Assembly (NCBI GenBank): GCA_026826555.1 | Contig: JAKSZT010054215.1 | Location: forward strand, 27,277,315 to 27,341,314 | Length of the DNA: 64,000 nucleotides | Source of the DNA: Tolypeutes matacus | Taxonomy: Eukaryota > Chordata > Mammalia > Cingulata > Chlamyphoridae | Direction: 5' to 3' | Shown: positions 58,085-64,000 of the stretch, one piece after another | Layout: each line of letters starts with the position of its first letter | Numbering within the stretch: position 1 is the first letter of the stretch | Position numbers and translations under genes: made by a program | The notes under the pieces: generated by a model | The model's input: only the letters and a program-made list of their open reading frames with translations | Databases searched by the model: none | What the model was told of the DNA's origin: nothing

Positions 58085-59510
58085 ATTTTTAATTTTGAGA
58101 TAATAGTATATTCATATGCAGGTGGGAGAAATAATATAAAAAGATCCCATATCCCCTTTACCCAGTTTTCCCCAATGGTAACATTTTGCAAAATTGTAGT
58201 ACAATATCACAACTAGTATATTGATATCAGTCGTCAAGATACAGAACATTTCCATCACCACAAGGATCCCTCCTGTTGCCCTTTTATAAGTCACACCTAC
58301 TTCTCCCCCATCTCCCTTTACCTTTTACTCATTGATACTCCCCAACCTTAATTAGTAGCAACCACTAATCTATTCTCCATTTCTATACTTTTGTCATTCC
58401 AAAACAGTAATATAAAAGGATTCATGTCTTGTGTAATATTTTGGGATTGGCTTTCTTCACTCAGCATAATTCTCTGGAGATTCATCTACTGCTATATGTA
58501 CCAATAGTGTGTTCATTTTTCTTTTTTCTTGCTCAGCAATAGTCCATGGTATAGACAGAGCACAGTTTGTTTAATCATTCACGCATTGAAAGACAACTAG
58601 GTTGTTTAAATTTCTGGAAACAGTAATAAATTTCAGTTTCCTGTCTGTAAACAAATGAAGCTGCCATGAATATTTGCCTCAGATTTTTGCATGTGAGCAT
58701 AAGTTTTCATTTTTCTCTGAGAAAACACCCAGAGGTTCAACTACTGGGTTATATGGTAGCTGTATGTTTAGCTTAAGAGATTGCCAAATTAATTTCCAGA
58801 GTGACTGTATCATTTTACAGTCCCACCAGCAATGTGTGTGTGATCCAGTTATTCTACATCCTCGACAGCATTTGGTATTGTCACTATTTTTTTATTCATT
58901 CTGATAGGTGTCTAGTGGTATCTCATTTTGGCTTTAGTTTACATTTCCCTAATGGCTAATGATGTTAAATCTCTGTATTTGCCAGCTTTTTATCCCCTTT
59001 GATGAAATGCCTCTTCATATCTTTTGCCCATTTTCTAATTGGATTATTTGGTTTTATACTTTTGAGTTTTGAGAGTTCTTTATATATTCTAAATATTGCT
59101 CCTTTATTTGAAAATAGTTTGCAAATATTTTCCCCCACTCTGTAGCTTCTTTTCATCCTTCTAAAAGCATGTTTTTTAGAGTAAAAATTGTTAATTTGAT
59201 GGAGTCCAATTTATCAATGTTTTCTTTTACGGATGGTGCTTTTAGTGTTAAGTTTAAGAATAATCTGCCTTGACCTAAGATCCCAAATTATATTTAAGTT
59301 TCTTCATCCATTTTTGTATAAGGGGGGAGGTGTGAGGTTTTTTGTTTTGTTTTTACTTATGAATATCCACTTGTTCTAGTACCTTTTGTTGAAAATGCTA
59401 TCCTCCATTGAATTGCTTTTGCAACTTTATAAAAACTCAGTTGGGCATATTGATGTGGTTTTATTTCTGGGTTCTCTACTCTGTTTCACTGATCTATTTG
59501 TCTATCCTTT
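58085..59510 (-). mobile_element. Old L1 fragment, ORF2 end and 3'UTR
   Basis: Long reverse L1: 'cttcactcagcataattctc', 'agattcatctactgctatat', 'ccagttattctacatcctcg', 'ctgataggtgtctagtggta', 'catttccctaatggctaatg', 'aagtccaatttatcaatgtt'-like text (59205-59221), and 'ttcactgatctatttgtcta' at the right end. Stops everywhere. A younger plus-strand L1 abuts it at ~59515. Confidence 0.85.
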
Positions 59511-60073
59511 CACACAGTCTTGAGGAGAATAGCCTCGGTAAAACCACTGGCTCACTGCAGCTAACTGAGAGGGGAAAACAGGTCTTCCTTCCTGGGAGGA
59601 AGAGTGGTCTGGTGAAGGGTAGAGAGTGGTTTCTCTTCAGTGAATTTGGCCACCTGAGCCTGCTTTGATTTTCAGCTGCAGCCAGCCCAGCAAGTGGAGG
59701 TTGAAAGAGAACCATCTGTGGGGGGAGCTGACGGCCAATTGGGTCTGGCACCCAGCAAACTCAGAGAAGAGAAGTGTAAGTGGGAGGGGAGATAGGATGG
59801 GTAGAACAGAGGGGTCAAAAAAGACCCTAGCCAGCACTGAAGCAGCCACAGAGAGAGGGGAGGGGGGGGTCTGATCAGACAGGCAGTCACACTCACCCAC
59901 CCTGGGAGAGAGAGGAACTAGGTCAGTGAGGGGGTGGCTAACAGGCACCTACTAGCCCAGGAGAGAAGGAAGCCAGGGAAGATAGCCTGCAATTGTTGGA
60001 AGTCCAACTGGCCTGAGGAGATAGAGGGCAGAGAGAAACAAATAAGCTTTCAGAAGCCACCTAACCTGTGGAG

Positions 60074-60165
60074 TGGGTGTAGCTCAGTGGATGAATGGCT
60101 GCCTCACATATACACACATATACTGGGTCCCTGGTTTTTCCTAAGAGAAGGGATACAGAGAGTTA
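60074..60165 (+). mobile_element. tRNA-derived unit in the L1 5'UTR
   Basis: 'gggtgtagctcagtggatga' is a good tRNA A-box region. The B-box position reads 'gggtccctggtttttcc', which is degenerate. No A tail or duplication was seen, so it may be part of this L1's 5'UTR and not a separate insertion. Confidence 0.55.
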
Positions 60166-60364
60166 TCCAGCTAGCCCTTTGTGACAGGGAACTCATAGAC
60201 TGAGGTTTTTGCCTAGTTTTTTAATCTGCTATTTTCTATTTAATATTATTTATTCTTTATTTTATTCTCTAAAACTGGGCCCTTACCTGTGGAGGGCAAG
60301 CTGCAGGGTGGTTGATTGATGAACACTGGCAGCCTGAGACAGCTCCTAGTGGCCTAAGAGGAAG

Positions 60365-60720
60365 CCTTTTTTTCTTGGGTTGCTTTTTGGTTTTTGGTTT
60401 TTTCTCTTTTTTCTTTTCCTTATTTTTTTCTCCTAAGTTTATTTCTTTCTTTCATTCATTTTTCCCTCTTCCATTGCTTTTCTTGCTTTACACCTTCTCT
60501 TGTTTGGTCTTAATTTTTTTCTCTTCTCATCTTTCTGGTCTTTTATTTTATTCTATTTTTTCTTGTTTTTTTTTTTTAATTCCACCTTTTTTATTCTTAT
60601 TCCTTTATAATTTTTACAATTTTTGACTCATTATTTCTTTTTACTGGCTCTTTTATGATTACTTTTCTATCTTTTTTATTACTACTATTTTCTTCTTCTC
60701 TTCTATCTTTCATTTTTCTA
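60365..60720 (+). repeat. T/C-rich low-complexity zone
   Basis: About 350 bases strongly dominated by T with TTTTC and TCTTT words. The 104-codon frame across it is only a consequence of composition. Confidence 0.8.
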
Positions 60721-60767
60721 AGGTCTTAATATTTTTCAGGGAAACACAGCTAAAAGAATATAGATAG

Positions 60768-61104
60768 GTAAGTGATGTGGCTCAGGTAACTGATCTCCCA
60801 CCTACCACATGATAGGTCCATGGTTCAGTTCCTGGTGCCTCCTTAAGAAAAAAGTGAGCCAGTGTGATGGGCAGGTGTGGCAAGATGACACAACAAGATG
60901 ATGCAACAAGAGACACAAGAAGAAAAAACATAATTAGAGACACAACAAAGCAGGGAATGGAGGTGGCTCAAGTGATAAGGCACCTTCCTCCCACATTGGA
61001 GGTCCTGGGTTGTTTCTGGTTCCTCCTAAAGACACAAACCACATAGCAAGTGTAAACAACAAGGGGGTAGGGAGAAATATAAAAATAAAATCTGAAAAAA
61101 AAAA
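60768..61104 (+). mobile_element. Dimeric DAS-type SINE
   Basis: Two tRNA-derived units in tandem. Unit 1: 'gtgatgtggctcaggtaact' and B box 'tggttcagttcc'. Unit 2: 'ggaggtggctcaagtgata' with a worn B box 'gggttgtttctgg'. They are separated by a linker with 'gacacaacaagatgatgcaa', and the whole ends in 'aaaataaaatctg' plus an A tail. One insertion carrying two heads is the simplest reading. Flanking duplication not found. Confidence 0.8.
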
Positions 61105-61225
61105 GAGGTATATATATAAGTGGATCCAAGTGTCAAAGAGGAAACTTAATACAAAACAAAACAAAATAAAACCCTAGAGTAGAAAGAGAAGCTAACCATC
61201 AAAATAAGCCCATCAAGATAAACAG

Positions 61226-62815
61226 ATGCCTAGACACCAGCAAAAAATTACAAGCCATACTAAGAAACAGGAAGGCATGGCCCAATCTAATGAACAAACT
61301 AAAATACAGGAGGAGATGCAGAACATGGAACAACTAATCAAGGATTTCCAAACGAATATCATCAATCAACTTAATGAAGTAAAAGAAGAGATAAAGGATA
61401 TTAAGAAGACAATGAGGGAACATACAGAAGAAATCATGAACAATCATAAAAAGATAACAGATCAGATGGTGATGAATAGCATAATGCAAGAAATAAAAAA
61501 TGTGCTGGAAGCACATAAGAGCAGATTTGAACAGTGTATTAGTCAGCCAAAGGGGAGCTGATGTGAAGTACCAGAAATGTTGGTTTTTATAAAGGGTATT
61601 TATTTGGGGTAGAAGCTTACAATTACCAGGCCATAAAGTGTGAGTTACCTCCTTCACCAAAGTCTGTTGCCATGTGTTAGAGCAAGATGACTCCCTCTTC
61701 CTCTTAAGGCTCCATGGTCCCAGCTGCTTCCAATATCAGCTGTAGACTGGGATAAGTCTTGTCTCTCTCCCTGGGCTTGTTCCTCTCTAGTCTCAGCTGC
61801 TTTGTTCTCTTCACAAGGTCAGTGTAGACTATCAGGCTCTCTCTCTTCCTGGGACCTCTGTCATGTCTATGGAGCCGTCTCTATTCCTGTGTGCTTTTCC
61901 TATGTGTTTACTTCCCAGGACTCCAGTATCAAAAAACTCCAACTAACTCCTCTGCTGTTTAGTTTTCTTGTGAGTCTCCACCCACCAAGGGGGCAGGTAA
62001 TCAACATCCCACTGACATGGCCCAGTCAAATCCTAATCACAGCTCAATCAAGTAAAAGTGAAACCTCTGAATCCAATACAATCTAATATGCCCAGAGGAA
62101 AAGACCAGTTCACAAACATAATCCAGTATATATTTTTGTAATTCATAAACAATATTAAACTGCTACATACAGGTAGAGGAAAGATTAGTGACATCAAAGA
62201 TAGTACATCTGAAGTGGCACAGATAATAGAACAGATAGACAAAAAGATAGAAAAATTCAGCAAGGACTCGAAAAAATGCAAAAATGTATACAATACAGGT
62301 ATTCCAGAGGAGAAAAGAAGGGAAAGGAGGCAGAAGGAGTGTTGGAGGAAATAATGGCTGAAAATTTCCCAACTATTTTGAGGGACATGGTCATACATGT
62401 CCAGGAAATACAGCACACAACAAACAGTATAAATCCTAACAGGCCTACGCCAAGACCTATACTTCTCTAATTGTGAAACACTCAAGACAAAGATACAATA
62501 CTGAAAACAGAAGAGAAAATACATCCATCACATACAAGGGAAGCTGGATAAGATTAAATGCTGATTTCTCATCTGAAACCATGGAGGCAAGAAGACAGTG
62601 ATAATGATGTAGTTAAGGTACTAAAAAAAAAAACAAAAAAAACAAAAAAAAACTGCTAGCCAAGAATTCTGTATCCAGCAAAGCTGACATTCAAAAATGA
62701 GGGAAAGTTCAAAATATTCACAGATAAACAGAAATTAAGAGTTTGTCAACAAGAAACCTACTCTTCAAGAAATACTAAAGGAAATTCTGCAGATTGAATG
62801 GAAAAAACAGGAGAG
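61226..62815 (+). pseudogene. L1 ORF1p, broken by an LTR insertion
   Basis: ORF1p is the RNA-binding chaperone of L1 that trimerises through a coiled coil. The ATG at 61226 opens a Lys/Glu/Gln-rich helical stretch with heptad-like spacing (residues ~20-100: 'MEQLIKDFQTNIINQLNEV', 'IKDIKKTMREHTEEI'). At 61535 a 633-base LTR cuts in. ORF1-like text resumes at 62168 ('gaggaaagattagtgacat') in changed frames. The C-terminal RNA-binding part is still readable at 62580-62610 ('SSETMEARRQ') and from 62660 ('PRILYPAKLTFKNEGKF'). An A-rich tract at 62622-62651 further disrupts it. Non-functional. Confidence 0.88.
61535..62167 (-). mobile_element. MaLR-like solo LTR inside L1 ORF1
   Basis: 633 bases with TG...CA ends: left 'tgtattagtcagccaaaggg', right 'attaaactgctaca'. 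Near-duplicate 5-base flanks (aacag at 61530-61534, tacag at 62168-62172) support insertion. On the minus strand the 3' terminus matches that of the plus-strand LTR at 18247-18776. Because it sits in ORF1, it is younger than the L1. Only an LTR is present, with no internal region. Confidence 0.85.
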
Positions 62816-62934
62816 AGAGGGTTGAAGGAGAGTAGAGATAGGAAGATTATTAGTAAGAATAACTAAAAAGATAAAAAGAGAAATAATAGCAAAATATGAC
62901 ATATATAAACCTAAAGAAAAATGGCTAATGTAAG

Positions 62935-64000
62935 TACTGCCTTAACAGTAATACCATCGAATGTTAATGGATTAAATTCTACAATCAAAAGATACAGACT
63001 GACAGAATGGATAAGGAAATATGATATATCTATATGCTATCTACAAGAAACTCACCTTAGACCCAGGGATGCAAGGAGATTAAAAGTGAATGGTTGAAAA
63101 ATGATTCTACATGCAACCAATAAACATAAAAGGGTGTGAGCAGCTATACTAATATCAGACTGAATAGACTTTAAATGCAAAACTATTGTAACAGACAAAG
63201 AAGGACATTATATATTAATAAAATGGGTACTCTATCAAGAAGAAAGAACAATCATAAACACTTACGCATGTAATCAGGGTGCCCCAAAATACATGAGACA
63301 AACATTGGAAAAATTAAGTGGAGAAAAAGATGCCTTTACAATTATAGACACCATTATCACCATTAGACAGAACATCTCGAGAGAGGGTCAATAAAAAAAG
63401 AGAAACTTTGAATAATACATTAGAGGATCTAGACCTAATAAACATATACAGAACAATATACCCAAATACAGCAGGATATATATTCTTATCAAGCACATAT
63501 GGATCATTCTCCAGGATAGACCACATGCTAGGTCATAGAACAACTCTCAACAAATTCAGAAAGATTAAAATTATACAAAGTAATTTCTCTGACCACAATG
63601 GAAAAAAGCTGGAAATTAAAAGGGACAGAGAACCAGAATAGGAACACAGATATGGAAGTTAAACAACACATTCTTAGACAATCAGTAGGTCAAGGAGGAA
63701 ACTGCAAAAGAAATCAGTAACTACCTTGAAATTAATGAAAATGAGAACACAACATATCAAAACCTTTGAGATGCAGCACATGCAGTGCTGAGAGGGAAAT
63801 TTATAGCCATAAATGCCTATATTAAAAAAGAAGAAAGAGCTAAAATCGAAGACCTAACTGCACACCTGGAGGAGCTAGGAAAAGAACAACAAACCAATCC
63901 CAAAGCAAGGAGAAAGAAGGAAATAGCAAAGATATAGCAGAACTAAACAAAATTAAGAATAAGAATAAGAATAAGAATAAGAATAAGAATAAGAATAAGA
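62935..64000 (+). pseudogene. L1 ORF2p, endonuclease part, truncated by window end
   Basis: ORF2p carries an AP-type endonuclease and a reverse transcriptase; only the endonuclease and the start of the linker lie here. Readable pieces: 'NVNGLNSTIKRYRLTEWI' at ~62956, 'CYLQETHL' at ~63034 with the catalytic Glu, 'INTYACNQGAPKYMRQ' at ~63256, 'SRIDHMLGHRTTLNKF' at ~63512 and 'SDHNGKKLEIKRD' at ~63588 with the Asp-His pair. The GDFN-type motif expected between them is not recognisable near 63340-63365. Stops, including one at 63639-63641, break the frame. It ends in a hexamer repeat at the window edge. Confidence 0.88.
63953..64000 (+). repeat. (GAATAA)n hexamer microsatellite
   Basis: Eight or so AAGAAT/GAATAA units that continue past the window end, inside the L1 ORF2 region. 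Confidence 0.93.

Larger units (their letters stand above)
59515..61225 (+). mobile_element. L1 5'UTR of the terminal L1
   Basis: Purine/G-rich sequence with no gene, lying directly upstream of L1 ORF1 on the same strand. It holds phrases such as 'aaccactggctcactgcagc' and 'gggtggttgattgatgaac'. It does not show the 'agatggcggcagag' start seen at 26914, so it is probably 5'-truncated. Embedded are a tRNA-like unit (60074-60165), a T/C-rich zone (60365-60720) and a dimeric SINE (60768-61104). L1 5'UTRs carry the internal promoter; whether this one was active cannot be read from sequence. Confidence 0.6.

Noticed and set aside
62048..62524. 158-codon minus-strand frame, the longest in the window
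   Set aside because: It is antisense to L1 ORF1 and to the end of the LTR; Phe/Leu-rich because the sense strand is A-rich.

Overview
The window reads as nuclear, non-coding DNA of a placental mammal, most probably a xenarthran (armadillo, sloth or anteater). It is AT-rich, and every open reading frame is short and unsupported. The content is layered transposable elements: ancient mammal-wide families (MIR, L2, L1M-type fragments, a MER20 DNA transposon, MLT1-like and ERVL-type LTRs) plus younger elements that point to Xenarthra. The younger ones are tRNA-derived SINEs of the DAS type, an L1 with a distinctive 3'UTR, and a group of MaLR-like solo LTRs. Xenarthra is inferred from memory of DAS-type SINEs; the sequence does not tell me which xenarthran. 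I found no supportable protein-coding exon of a host gene, no CRISPR array and no operon. The window is either intergenic or intronic.

Layout. 1-5.8 kb: two L1 3' pieces, MIR and L2 relics. 6-10 kb: largely unique, with an L2-MIR pair at 8.2-8.7 kb. 10.9 kb: a decayed U6 snRNA copy on the minus strand. 11-15.6 kb: a MaLR/ERVL internal fragment, then a long minus-strand L1 split by a DAS SINE and by an ERVL-type LTR. 17.3-18.8 kb: an MLT1-like LTR split by a DAS SINE with a perfect 15-bp target-site duplication, then a plus-strand MaLR-like LTR. 21 kb: a DNA transposon with an 11-bp terminal inverted repeat, and a class I-like LTR. 26.7-27.3 kb: a full-length, well-preserved U1 snRNA copy abutting an L1 5' head, an A/T-rich tail and an L1 3' end. 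31.3-34.8 kb: two DAS SINEs, a long ancient repeat, an LTR-like segment and MER20. 35.8-41 kb: two L2 3' ends and three more MaLR-like LTRs. 43.4-49 kb: L1 relics and a second, longer MaLR internal fragment. 49.5-58 kb: mostly unique with MIRs. 58-64 kb: an old minus-strand L1, then a large plus-strand L1 (5'UTR, ORF1, start of ORF2) running off the window end.

The elements do not form a pathway. Together they record insertion history: SINEs in LTRs and L1s, LTRs in L1s, and snRNA copies made by the L1 machinery. The two points most worth checking are the U1/L1 composite at 26.7-27.3 kb and the L1 at 59.5-64 kb, which carries tRNA-derived units in its 5'UTR and a solo LTR inside ORF1. No previously undescribed functional system is visible. 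Family names come from recognition by eye; a RepeatMasker/Dfam run would be decisive.
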